A stretch of DNA of 64,000 bases, taken from Warburgia ugandensis. Lineage: Eukaryota > Streptophyta > Magnoliopsida > Canellales > Canellaceae. Position numbers and translations under genes: made by a program. The notes beneath the pieces are model-generated. The model saw nothing but the letters and a program-made list of their open reading frames with translations, was not told where the DNA came from and did no database searches. The DNA lies in contig CP141133.1 in NCBI GenBank assembly GCA_035236585.1, forward strand, positions 46,641,729-46,705,728, written 5' to 3'. Below, one piece after another: positions 49,297-61,180 of the stretch. Positions within the stretch are counted from its first letter, which is position 1, and every line of letters begins with the position of its first letter.

Positions 49297-52200
49297 CCCC
49301 AAATCCTCTTCTTCAAGTTAGTTGTCTTCTTGATAAGACATATTCAGGACTCCCTCGAACTAAGAAAATTCCCATACTTCTGTTGTCGACGAATCCATTA
49401 TTTCGTTATCCAATACTCTAATTGGGTTAATACTTGGAGTAATGTTGTCCTTAAAATGCTAATCATACTATCTTGTACCCAATCCTAGGCACGTTCTCAT
49501 TTTATCCTTGTTATAATTCCTTCCACAAGGCCTTACACATATATATCGCGTCAATATATCTCATCCGTTTTCTTTAAGTATATATGGACTGCTTTCGCTG
49601 CGTACTCTGATACATAGTCTCATGCGTGCCAATTTATCATTACTGGTTTCTATTTGTATTTGTATTGCTACCCATCCTTAGATGCTTATATTCTTCCGAT
49701 CATGTATAGGATAGTCTCCTTAGATGACCATACTCTCCTACTCGTATATAAATTACTTCATACGTCTTTGAGATCATATGATCTTATTCCTCCTATTTCA
49801 TTTTGAATAGCATAGGATAATCCCTTTTTCCTCTTGTCTTCCATCTAGTGATCTCTTCATCATCCATATCTCCTTTTAATGGTTGGTTGTATGTCATTAG
49901 TAAGAGTCCAACAAAAAAGGTTACATTTTTTCTATTGTGTCTAACTTTGCTTCTTATCTTTTATATTTGTCCCCAAGATACTTCAATAGCTAATATGGTA
50001 TCATGTGCCCTACAAGCAAACCCTCGATTAACTTCGAATTTCAACTATCTGTCGCTTTTCTCCTATAACTTGGGTCCTCAACCCATATTATATTCAAAAT
50101 AAATTAATTCAAGTAGCATCCTCCATCACTAATACTATCTCATATTACGATTAGGATATCCAAATTGTACATCAAGTTTCATAGATGTTTAAGCCATCAA
50201 ATGCTTTTCTCCTTGAAGAGTTTATGCATACTCATGTCAAATATTTTATGGTTAATTCATCATCATGGTCAAATGTTCTCGTCCATAGGCCTATCCCACT
50301 ATTCACATTAATTAAGTCTCTTATTCATAATCGAGTACCCTTACTAGGTCATGGTTGAATCCTTTGTTATTATTTTCTTTATCCTTTCTTTGCTTGATGG
50401 TTTTCTTCGTAACCTTTTAGACCAAAAGTTCTATACTTGATCTAGTAAGGTTAGTCCTTGGGAAGTTCCTTCAATTTGTTTTTCGTACTTGGTATATGCA
50501 CATAACAACTAACTTTTTGTCTAAAGGCAATGTAACATCAAATCTCACCTTATATTGTGCTGGCCACCTCAACTTTTCTCCTTCCATTCCCTATATCAAT
50601 ATGTTGTTCAATCTTTTATTAATGCTTTACCGTCAACCATTCCGTCTTAATTATCAGGGGGTATCATAATCATAAGTAGCAGTTCTTGTTCAATAGCTAT
50701 TACATCAAGTTATGCTGAAGCTGCTAATTCATCAAATTTGAAAAACACTCACGTAAGCATGGAACATTTTCGTAGACATATAGAAAGAGAATTTATTCAA
50801 TTACCTGTTGATCTCTATCCAGATGTATAGGTTATAAACTCAATGGTCTCTCTAGAGTGATCAGTGCTTATCTGCCTTTCTTTTCAATCCAAGTCAGCAG
50901 CATCTTTCAGACCCACAGTGATTTCTATGGTTTGTCATGGTATCTATTCAGGTTTGGAAAAATCTGTCTCATTGTTGGAGATCGCTCCTTATTTTTGCTT
51001 CTATCTCAGTTGTTACTGTATTCATTATACTTGTAGCTCCTCCATGATGTGGCCTAATCAACTAACCTCATACCCTCAAATGACTTAGTCTAACAAGTAC
51101 TTCTTTCAGGTAAAACTCATGTCCAAATACTTATAATATCCCTCTGAGTATATAACTTCGACTACTAACATATTTGATTAAATAGGGTGGGATACCTTTA
51201 TTTAGTCAACAGTACTCTACAGGTAATGACTAAATAATGGTCTTAAGATATTTGCTCTTCTGAATCTATGATAGCAAGACCTCAATTCGATCCTTGATGG
51301 TACCCTACTTGCTGAAGAAAGACAAATGGACAAGTTACTGTCCCTTAATTCCTTTTTCAATATACTTTATTTACTCATGTAGTGGCAAGGTAGGATATCA
51401 CCAAAATTTTCTTTTTTATGGACTATATCCATTGGTGTTCCCCATAAGCTAATGGATCCGATAAGAATGTAATTATAATAATTGATATCAAACCATTTGT
51501 AGAATTTCATTTCTAGTGGATCACCATTCTTCTTTGAAAATTTCCGGCAACTTAATGTCCTTAACTTCGATACTCTACTCAAAGTCTTAAACCCCATATG
51601 CTTTCTTTCTTTTATACTCTTTTACAATAAAATCACCAACTCAACTAGTATTATTCCTTCAAATTTGATTGGTTTGACCTTCCCATCGGATTCAAGATGA
51701 AAAATTTGTATGTATCTCCATAAAGTCATGATCTTCTTCTTTTGAATATTCAATATTCATTGAATATTGGTAGTTACATCTCTATCTCTTTCTCTCTTTT
51801 CTTCAAAATCCTCATTTTTGTCTACCTAGATCAATGTCTTTTGTTGCATATAATCGATACTACATCTACTCCTTTACTTAACAGATATGATAAACTGAAT
51901 GCTTCTTAGAAATTCTAAATTGTCTTAAGATCATTGAAATCCTCAATTGCTTGTAGCCTCAATAAAATTCATACAATGTCTTAATAATGACATTGACGTT
52001 TTGATCATGCTATTCTTTTCTTACAAGTTCATGTTAGGATCAATCTATTATCACAGATCTATCATCCCTAATATTATCCTCAAAGTCTTTTGGTAACTCT
52101 GGCGAATACAGTTCCTTATCATATTCGTATTCATTTCAATTTTCATAAGACTCCAATTAAGGTATCCAAAATTGAGCTAAGTCTTTCAGGATCCATACCT

Positions 52201-52748
52201 TTGTGTTCTAGTACGAGTCACAGTTCTTTCCTAATATCATCTTGCATTCTCATCCCTCTTAGATTATCATCAAAATCTTCTCAAAATCTGTCTTTTACAT
52301 CCCCTATCATACTCATATCATATCCTTGTGATAGTGTACTCATATTCTGATATTCTTTATGATGGTAAGATAGCCATCTAGGTTCTTTGATGTTCTTATC
52401 TTTGGTGAGATTGATCTATTACAGGTAAGAATTATCTACTAACATGTTCACCAACATCTTCCTTCATTATTCTCATCATAATATGATCCATATATGAGTT
52501 TTCATATTTGCACCACTGCACAACAATCCTTATTGATAAGATTTAAGCCATCCAATATCTAAGTATTTGCTAGACCCATCTCCTTTTTCACCTATTGGTT
52601 TATGGTGAAATGCCTTGAGCATTAATATTGTAATCCTCAAATAGAAGTAGTCATCTCTACTACTTCTATTTATACTACTTCTTCTTGATTTTCTCTATTG
52701 TCTATGACCCTTGGACATGCTGGACTAGCTGTGAAAGGATAAAACCTA

Positions 52749-52761
52749 GGCTCTGATACCA
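52749..52761 (-). other. Primer binding site of element F
   Basis: The minus strand reads TGGTATCAGAGCC two bases inside the sense 5' LTR end (…GGGTTGTCACA-GT). It matches the 3' end of plant initiator-Met tRNA as used by many LTR elements, and fixes the element orientation as minus. Confidence 0.9.
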
Positions 52762-52763
52762 AC

Positions 52764-55154
52764 TGTGACAACCCGGGTTTTCCCATGCATTTTTAAATGC
52801 AATATCTAATTCCTAAGGCGGGATGCATCCCTATTTGAAAACCACCATGCAACGCAGTGGAAAATCTTTTGTTTTAAACTCATTTTCAAAACCTTGAGTG
52901 TCATTTGTTTTCACAACAACCAAAGTAGTTTTTGAAAATTTCAGAAATCATAAATGTCTTCCCAGGTCTATCCAGTCACAACTCACGGCCCAACTATAAA
53001 TAAATACAAATACATGTCCAAAGGGTAGAGTGCTTACTTACATGTATAATTGTCTCTCTTTTATTTACTTGCTCGTAGCACTAACATTTCCTGAGGCGTC
53101 CTCTACGTGTGAGTGGAATTGTCCTGAAAAATGATATATATTTGGGTGAGTATACACTATACTCAGTAAGAGTCTATCACTACTAGTTTTACAATGCATG
53201 CTATGTTTCAAATCATATGCTCTTTAAAACATGTGCATGTTTGAACACTCATGTTCAATATCGATATTAAAAACCATTGTCGAATTCGAATACTAACGAC
53301 TTAAAGAATCGCATAATCCAAGTCGAAAGTATCATAGATATCATAAACATAATGATATGCATAAGATGCTCAACTGAATCCAACTCATGGATATATGGTA
53401 TGGTCGACCAACCTCATGTCATGCCATATAAAATGCAAGTAAATCCTCAAAAACATAGGGCCCACTATGCCCACGACCCCACCGCCATGTGGTCCCCGGG
53501 TACCTAGGGACACAAGGTCATAGCCTCCATGAGGCATATGACACTTCGACCTAGTGCCGTGACACCAGTGGTAGCCCCCTGTACCACATGCAGTCAAAGC
53601 AGGACATGCCTTTTTGGCATAGTACCCTTTCCACCTAATAGTGGTAGAGGCTGGGAGGCCACCCCAGACCTCTCGGCATAGCGCCCACAAGCTTATTAGC
53701 CCAAATCATATACGATCAATCAAACAAAGACCTCTTTTTCAAAACCTGTCCTCTTTGGGTCCCTCACAACTGCCTACCCAGCATCTTTCGAGCACTCCAG
53801 TGCCTTTTGGTAACCCTCAAGGACTTGCAATTTTTCAAAACTCAATAACCACAAATCATGCAATTTATGCAATCATTTACAAAACATGTCTATGCATAAT
53901 GTATTTATCATATGCATGCTGAATTCATTTATAAAATTAAGTCATGCTAAACAAGTCATATAACTTATACTTAAAACATGCATTCTCAAAACAATCATGG
54001 GCTCTTTTTAAAAGTCTAGTAGCGATAGAGCACCTACCTGGTTTGATCACGCTAGTCCTCGTATGCTCCTGAACATGGTTTAGGGAAACAAGGTTAGCTT
54101 GGCCTATTTCTATAGGTTTTAGAATGGTTGATCTTACTACTTAGACATTAAGGGTTCATTCCCATGCCTATGGGTCTCCTAAAGTACTAACTGGGCCTTG
54201 GTATCGTCAGGTTTATGAAGGTTTAGTGGCCCCATGCCACTATCATAGTTTAAGGGTCATGCCTACCTTATCTGGAGCCTTGATCAGGTATTTTATAGTC
54301 TAGGTGTATCTGTATTGTCGAGATGGACACAACGCCTTTTGCGGCGCCTCAATCGGAGTCCTAGAACTCAAGTTATGGGCATTTTAGTATTCAGAATACA
54401 TGGAAGGCCCACAGGGTGCGTCCACAGACACACTGGGCCTTCTGCCAGTTTTCTTGTTTGCGAGTATGCCTAGGTACCGTCCCTAGGTCCTTTGTAGCTC
54501 CCTAGAGCCCCATTTTGCATGGTTTTTCATGCAAAAACTTGGGGGAACTCATCCTAAGACTAAGGGGGAGATGGGTTTGGAGGGGTTTTGGGCATACTTG
54601 GTTCGTGGCTGGGTTTTTCTCTACGTTTTCTCCGCTTGTCTGCCTCTCCACGATGGGTTTTTCCCAAGCTTTTGGGCTGCCATTGGAGGCGCCCAAGAGC
54701 TCTATTTATAGAGCTTGAAGAGGGTTCTGGAGGGGGTTCTTACCACCATGGAATGGCGGTGGAGAAACCTCCAGAATGGTAGTGGTTTCTCCCCTGCACA
54801 CCACCGTTCTAGAACCCTCTAGGAGGGTGAAGAAGAGGGGTGCCCGTATCAAAACGGGTCCCTGTGTTTCTCAGTCTAAATCCGTTTTTAATATAAATTA
54901 CACTTTTGCCCTTGAACTTCAAAGGGCCATATCTTGCTCATTTTAACTCCATTTTGGGTGATTTTGGTCTTGTTGGATTCCTTTTTCTGAGATGCACCTA
55001 AGGGTACTATTCTCAGGACCAAATTTTTTAGTCTAGTCAGGGTGAATAGTAAAATGACCAAAATACCCTTATCTCCAAAAGGAAAACTTTTCATTTCCTA
55101 TAAAATGTCCAATTCATTTTTGTTAAAAATAGCATAAATTGCTCGGGAATTACA
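52764..55154 (-). repeat. Element F right LTR (sense 5' LTR)
   Basis: TGTGACAACCCGGG to GCTCGGGAATTACA, matching 46822-49260 along its length with few changes. It lacks about 40 bp near 54470. Confidence 0.95.
53147..53165. other. Conserved LTR inverted repeat, F right LTR
   Basis: Identical to the left LTR copy: tgagtata-cac-tatactca, 383 bp from the LTR sense 3' end. Confidence 0.65.
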
Positions 55155-58100
55155 AGTTCACAATTCAATACTTTCATTAATAATTCCATTATCTGCAAGT
55201 CATTGATAAAATAGCTATTTATAATTCTCTTCATCATATGAATATAATAATCACAATTTAGAGATTACACTTTACATGATATATTTAATATATATAATTC
55301 ACTGGTATTTTAAATATTTATCATTATCATTTTTCAAATGATACCATACTCTAATTTTATGAACCATACTCTGCGTAATATATCTACACATTCGCTTCCC
55401 CATATGAAATCTTTTATAAAACTATGCCCTCCAACATATACATATAGGACTATATCATATATATTAAAATCATTAAAAGTCATACAAAGTTATGAAGTAG
55501 TCCCTGGGTTTTATAACCTACATTCCCAGACTATACTGGGTCTCATACATATACCCCATACCATACGAGGTTTATAAAACTCTAGCCGCTAATAGTAACA
55601 TCATAAAAGGCATCTCATCATGCCATCGCATTACACTTTGCCTATCATATGTGCATCATAATGCAAAATACTTAAGGACTACTATGCCACAATCTAAATC
55701 CATACATCGCACCTTGATAACTGCAAAATAATCCATTGATATCAACTGGGGAAATAACAAAGGCCATGTTCGCATGGATGTGGATCATGGCTATCACAGT
55801 GGCTGCCTTCCCATGATTGCCCCACCTAACATGTAGCCTCTATTTGGACATGGTATCCATCATATAAATTTCAGGAAGTGGGTGGCTAAACCCTCATAAC
55901 TTCCCTAGCATAGCATCCCTAGTCCTAAGCGTGTGTAAAACAAAACTCTCAAACCACCACACCTAAATGTAAAATAATAATATACAGGCATCTTACATGT
56001 CCATAATATATATGAATATTTCATCATAATCATAACATCCTTACTTATTAGGTGATCACCCACCAAGGCTGTAATGTAAAATCCTATACTCATACACTGC
56101 ATATGATGTAATGGTACCCATGTACCATAAATGTCTCTTTTATCACAATAACAACTATGATATTTTTAAGAACAGATCATGTGTATCCTTTAATATCATT
56201 AAGTACGCTTCAATTATAAGCATGTCATTCATGTAGTATTTCAATTAACAAATTTTCATCATCCATAAGTAAACATTTTTCATTATCATATATCATATGA
56301 AATGCACAATTTAAATTACATAATATCTATAATAAGAATAAGATCATGTTTAAAACATGTATCTTACTATAAAAACATGATTTCTTAATTCTCCACCTAC
56401 CTCGTGTAGTGAGTTCAACCATTTCTTACTAGCTGATTGACGACGCTTGCAAAGTCTCATAGATCCATATTGATCTAGTCCTTGTTCTTCAAATGAATTC
56501 ACCAAATCAAGTAATCAATTAGTAATCCTAAGGGAATAATCCTTTTAAACAACTTTTATGGTATGAGCCATAGAATTTAATCTCATTCCATAGCTAAATT
56601 CCTTGATTGATCTCAGCTGTGGCTCTAGGTTAGCGAGATCATCTCTAGTAGGCTTCTAATCCTAATATCTTATAGGATTTGTGATTGGCATGTCCTAAGG
56701 ATCATGATAGACTATTTGGACAGGAAAAGTGAAGCCAAATCACCACTGATCAGATGACCTAACCTTTGATCACAGGTCTAATAATTTCAATATTTGGATC
56801 TTCCCAGATTGATATTTGAGAAGATGACTTTTATTCCTCGCATCACAAGGATCGCGAGGGTACTCTCAGATTTCTAAAACTCCTCCTCGATTGCCCAAAA
56901 TCCAAGTTTGAAGGTCAAGGGTTAAACTAGGTCGTGCTAGTGATAGGGAAATGCAAGGGAGAGGTGATGGAAACCAGACTGTTCATGGCTAAGCTCAGTA
57001 GAGAAGGGAAAATGGGGAGACAAAGGTAGATGGCACCAGAATCTGGGCACGCAGGCCCACCTAAAGGTCTGGTCATGCCGGTGCCCTAGAGAAAGACGGA
57101 GGGAATAGGGTCCTAGCTTGCCAGCCTACCCTTGGTCGTGCTGAGCTGGTGACAAAAAACAAAAAGGGAGAAAAAGGTTGGTGGTTACTGGTGATGGTTT
57201 GGTAACTACCCGAAACTAGGTGACCAAAAAAATGAAGAAGGGGGAAGGGATAAGCAGAGGAAAAAGGGGTACACCGGCCTACTCGACAATTGAGCTATGC
57301 CGATGGTGGAAGAAGGTCGGAGGGAAGATGGGTGGCCAATGATAGAGGAGGGATGATGATTGAGCACGGTACATTAGTGCAGTGCTGAAAAAATTGGATC
57401 TAAAGGGGGGGTGACCACAAGGAAACTCGGTACCTGGCACTGGGATATGGACGCGCCGGCCTACATAAAGGCCTGGCCATGCTGGTGCCTAAAAGAAAAT
57501 AGGGGAGGAGAGATGGGCAGCATGACCAGCCTCCGCACAGGCACGTCAAGATGGCTACACTACAGTGAAGCCCAATCGAGGGAAGGAACGGAGAAAGGAA
57601 AGGGGTTTCGACTACTTCAATGCCTACTCCCTAAATCTGGCCAAAGATCAGCAGACAGGGATCCGATGCCAGAGAGGAAGATGGTGATCTGGTGTACTAC
57701 AGGTAGAAGGGAAATAGGGTGAAGGGTCTCTTCTTGGTCGCCAAAAAACACAGACCCACTATGGATCTACTCAGAGAAGAGAAGAGCTAAGGTTTGTTGT
57801 GGGTGGCCAAAAAGATGCTCAAGAAGGGGGTTTCTTTTGGGTTTTATTCATCCAATCGGAGGAGGGTTTTATGATGAAGAGAGAGCAAGAGGAGGAGGGG
57901 GGGGATCGTGGCGCTTATTTTTTTTTAATTTTTTAATTATCGTATTGCCCCTAACTTCAAAGGCCCATAACTTCTTCATCCAAACTCTGTTTTAAGCATT
58001 CTTTGGCTCATTAGATTCCATTTTCTAAGTGCTATCTAATGGTTTTAGCTTTAATTCCAAATTATAATTCTATAAAAAGATATACTCCTTGAAAATTCAT

Positions 58101-58319
58101 AACCTGCTAATGGAATAGTAAAATTTTAGGGTGAAATTCATTCGAACTCCGATTACAATGTTCTTTATGTCATTCGACTTGATTTTTGGCGTACATTCCA
58201 AATATTCATGCTTCCACTAAAAATTATATTTCTATAAAAATTTATTTTCTTTGGGTCAAAAGTTCCAATTTCACATAATAATGCCCATAATAGTATTTAC
58301 AAAATTTGGGGTTGTTACA

Positions 58320-58888
58320 CTTCTCAAGACTTTCCAAAGTTTTTCATATGCTAAAATTGTCCCATATTTTTTCCTAAACATGTTATAGTAACTCCCAAAA
58401 TCTTATGAGGAAAAGTATCAAGTTTCCAAGTTTGTAGAACTCCCTTGCTGAGACTTTCTAGATCCCTAATTTTGACTAGTACACTAAATCTCTAAGTTTG
58501 ACTAGTATACAATAGACCTTTGGATTTAGTAAGTCCTACATGGAGATGTTTTTTACTATAAATTTTAAGAACTTGTGGCTAGTCATTCTTTTATCATCAA
58601 AGCTTGCATTTGGAAAGTCTAGTCCTACAATCTCCAGGCCATTCTCAAGATTTAATCCAAAACATCCAAAATGGTAGAAACTAGGTGTCTTTTGTGTTGG
58701 GCATAAAAATAATGGATTTGGCTTATCCAAACCATTAAACTCATCTAGGATAACATTTTCCACTCCTTGATGACCAACCACATGCATATGATTACATTCC
58801 AAAGGTTTTTAAGTGAGATCTTTCCCATCCAAGTAAAGATCACTATTGATCTTCTTTGATCCATAATCAATCTTGGCATCTATGGACA
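58320..58888 (-). repeat. Chromovirus 5' LTR, right part
   Basis: It continues the LTR from 37684 after element E and aligns with 14230-14747 (ttcccaaga-like start, tgtcccatatt, ggttggtcatcaag rc, ttgatcttctttgat). It ends ATCTATGGACA, the same terminus as the 3' LTR. The open frame at 58536-58802 lies wholly in LTR sequence and is not a gene. The bases cttgt at 58889-58893 would be the chromovirus target duplication; the partner is off-window. Confidence 0.85.
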
Positions 58889-59040
58889 CTTGTGTTAGGA
58901 TCCACTAAATGAAATGAAGTGTATTTAAACATGAATACTTAAACTAGTATTTAGCTATGATGTTTAATCTAAGAGAAATGAATACAAGCACTTAATTACT
59001 GAGAGCAATTAAGAGAAATGAATGTAACTGATTAAGTACT

Positions 59041-59305
59041 CATTTTGTTTTTAAGTGAATGTTACATGTTGAATATCAACTATCGCAATTAGTAAAAATG
59101 TTACATATCGCTCATAATATTACATTATACTCAATTATGTTCATCATTATGAAATAAATATTGCACCATACTTGTTTTGTAGTTAAGTGAATGTTGAGTG
59201 TTGAAATCAATTACAACAATTAGTAAAAATGTTACATGTCACTCATAACATTATATTATACTCAGTTATGATAGTCATTATGGAGCAGATGTTACACCAA
59301 TTTAT
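59041..59305. repeat. Tandem duplication, period about 132 bp
   Basis: Two diverged units share ttaagtgaatgtt, caattagtaaaaatgttaca and cattatactca-gttatg stretches, starting near 59051 and 59183. Confidence 0.8.
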
Positions 59306-60904
59306 ATTAATAAAACATTATATTATACTACATTATACCAAATTATATGAGAAATTATGTATAAAAAAGACATTACACTCATCACATAATGAAAAATGGA
59401 ACACATTTAAAACCCAAATTACATGAAGTGAGAATTAGATTGAGTTAAGAGAGAGAGAAGAGAAAAACATTTATATAATCATATCTACTCTATTCTCCTC
59501 CACCCCACACATCTCACTTTGGAGCCTTCCTATCATACGCACATGCTATCTTCTTCTCACTTACATGCCAACTTCTAGATTATATCTCACATACATTCTC
59601 TCTTCCCACTCACATGCCATCTTCTAGATCTTAGAGAGGGAACATGATATAATCTAAAGTGTAGTAGAAATGTCTCCTTACTCTAGATAGTGTGAAATTC
59701 AGGCAAGTCACTAATCTTAATCTAATTTTTGAAATAAGAGAAAATTTAGTTAATTTAATTAGTTTGAATTTCATATTCATTTTGTTTTATGAAATTTTTA
59801 GTGTTGGTCATATTATTTTATTAGATGCTAGAATGATCATTGGAAGGCTTCTAATTTTTGTTTTAGAGCTATTGACATGGGTACCTTTATTAGATTTATG
59901 TAAGTTCTTTACAATTTTCTTGGATGGATCTTGTTATCAGTCAAGGTTGAAACAAAATCTTGGGATGGTTCTAGATTAACTTTGAATAGAAATCTTTCAC
60001 TAAATATGGTCATTTGATCATTGATTACCTTAAGTTCTTAACCTATGTGGATGTATAAATATTCCCAACTATTGTAAATCCAAATTGCACTTACAATTTT
60101 GGTAGTTGAAAAATAAATTCTAGGCAAAGGTACATACATCTATTATATATCTAGTCCTTTATTAATGGGTCCTTGCCCTTGCTATTTGACAATAATTAAG
60201 ATTAGAGAAAAGTTCTACTCTTTCTCTACCTTGTTGTTATTTGGATGAGCAGATAGAATGCCAAAAGATAGATTTTGATTACACATAATGTGACATAAAT
60301 GTGGTTGATCTAACCTATTCATCTAGAATTTTTAAACCTTAAGTAGGTAAAATGCCGAAAAGATAAATAAACTGATCAGATTAATGATTCCAAAATCACT
60401 GAAATGGCTTAAAAGAAATTGTCTATGAATAATCTTCATAGGGTTGAGCATGAAATAAATTTTACAATCTATGTATTTAATAAAAATCCTTTTGAAGCAT
60501 AAGGACATATCAGCCCAGAGAATGCTTATCATGGTTGAACAATTTAATACAGCAATAATGTTGGTCAATGATTTGTTTATTTTGAAATAGCCTAATGTAT
60601 AGAAGTGTGTCCTTGGTAGTTTCATAATGGCAATAGACATGTTATTTATGAGTTTAATCCTACTACTAGCAACAAAAGATGATAGTTCTATATAAATTAT
60701 TTTGGTTGATACATGATTTCATTGAGATAGATGATTAATTAACACATTTAGTCTATAAATTCTACACATGTATCTAAATTTTTATTTGTTTATACTAGGA
60801 AATCAGAGTCATAGATGAGTTATAATAATTAAATGTTTCAAGTCATGCTATTAAAATGTAGAATGAATGAATTTAATTAAATTTTTTTATAAATTTGAAA
60901 CAAA

Positions 60905-61180
60905 AAAGTTTTATCTCGAAAGGTTATGTTATAGATTGGTTTTCCATTGTATTATTGAGTTTTGAAATTTTGCTATCATAAGCTTTATATTAATTCTTTT
61001 TAAAGTGACTATGTATTTTGGAAATATTTACTTTCTACTCCTTATAATCAATTGCTCTAATAAATGAGTCAATTTCAAAAGTTATGTTACATATTTGGTT
61101 TTATAGTTGTTGAGTTTTGAAATTCCACAACAATAAGCTTTGTAGTGATTTTTGTAAAGTGGATAGTGAAGTTTTAAAAG
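60905..61180. repeat. Diverged tandem duplication, period about 160 bp
   Basis: Units near 60917 and 61076 share gttatgtta, attgagttttgaaatt and ataagctttatatt/ataagctttgtag stretches. Confidence 0.65.

Larger units (their letters stand above)
49261..52763 (-). other. Element F interior, non-coding
   Basis: 3.5 kb of AT-rich, G-poor (plus strand) sequence. Next to the left LTR a pol relic and PPT (49261-49296); next to the right LTR the PBS. The open frames at 49848-50102, 50864-51088, 51367-51597 and 52090-52350 are short and have no recognisable motif. Confidence 0.82.
46822..55154 (-). mobile_element. Element F: complete non-coding LARD-type LTR retrotransposon
   Basis: LTRs of 2439 and 2391 bp flank a 3503-bp interior; target duplication agttc at 46817-46821 and 55155-55159. 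Sense is minus: PBS TGGTATCAGAGCC (rc of 52749-52761) matches the initiator-Met tRNA primer site exactly. The PPT side carries a pol relic. Sense LTR termini are TGTAATTCCCGAGC...GGGTTGTCACA. No gag or pol reading can be found. The LTRs are very alike apart from a deletion of about 40 bp near 54470 in the right copy and a short duplication at 47823-47860 in the left. F is younger than E, which it interrupts. Confidence 0.93.
37685..58319 (-). mobile_element. Element E: non-coding LARD-type LTR retrotransposon with nested insertions
   Basis: Two LTRs of one family (37685-41562 and 45853-58319, the latter carrying insertions) flank a 4.29-kb interior. The target duplication cttct is at 37680-37684 and 58320-58324. 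Sense is minus: the interior starts beside the right LTR with a PBS-like TTGGCATTAGAGTGG and ends beside the left LTR with a pol relic and PPT. There is no gag or pol. Such large elements with long LTRs and non-coding interiors are described as LARDs and need proteins in trans. LTR termini are TGTAACAACCCC...GGGGTGTCACA. Confidence 0.9.
45853..58319 (-). repeat. Element E right LTR (sense 5' LTR), interrupted
   Basis: LTR sequence occupies 45853-46329, 46759-46821 and 55155-58319. It starts TATGACATCTAGGG, where the left LTR has TGTGACACCCC, so its terminal TG has mutated. Two insertions are absent from the left LTR: an RTE LINE fragment and element F. Divergence from the left LTR is easy to see (for example 38740-38880 versus 55680-55810), more than between the two F LTRs. 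Confidence 0.9.
14019..58888 (-). mobile_element. Chromovirus (Ty3/gypsy, Reina/CRM-like) split by nested insertions
   Basis: Seven separated pieces form one element when the insertions are removed: 14019-15665, 18514-19361, 24231-24508, 28746-30527, 36664-37437 and the two halves of the 5' LTR, 37438-37684 and 58320-58888. Pieces join in reading order within protein domains (integrase at D, RNase H at B, RT at C, gag at H). The 3' LTR (14019-14747) matches the rejoined 5' LTR. LTR termini are TGTCCATAG...ACA in sense orientation. Net length is about 6 kb. It was the base into which Athila, B, C, D, E and H landed, so it is older than all of them. Confidence 0.85.

Noticed and set aside
58536..58802. 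88-codon minus-strand open frame
   Set aside because: It lies entirely in the chromovirus 5' LTR; the same region at 14460-14680 in the 3' LTR is closed by stops.
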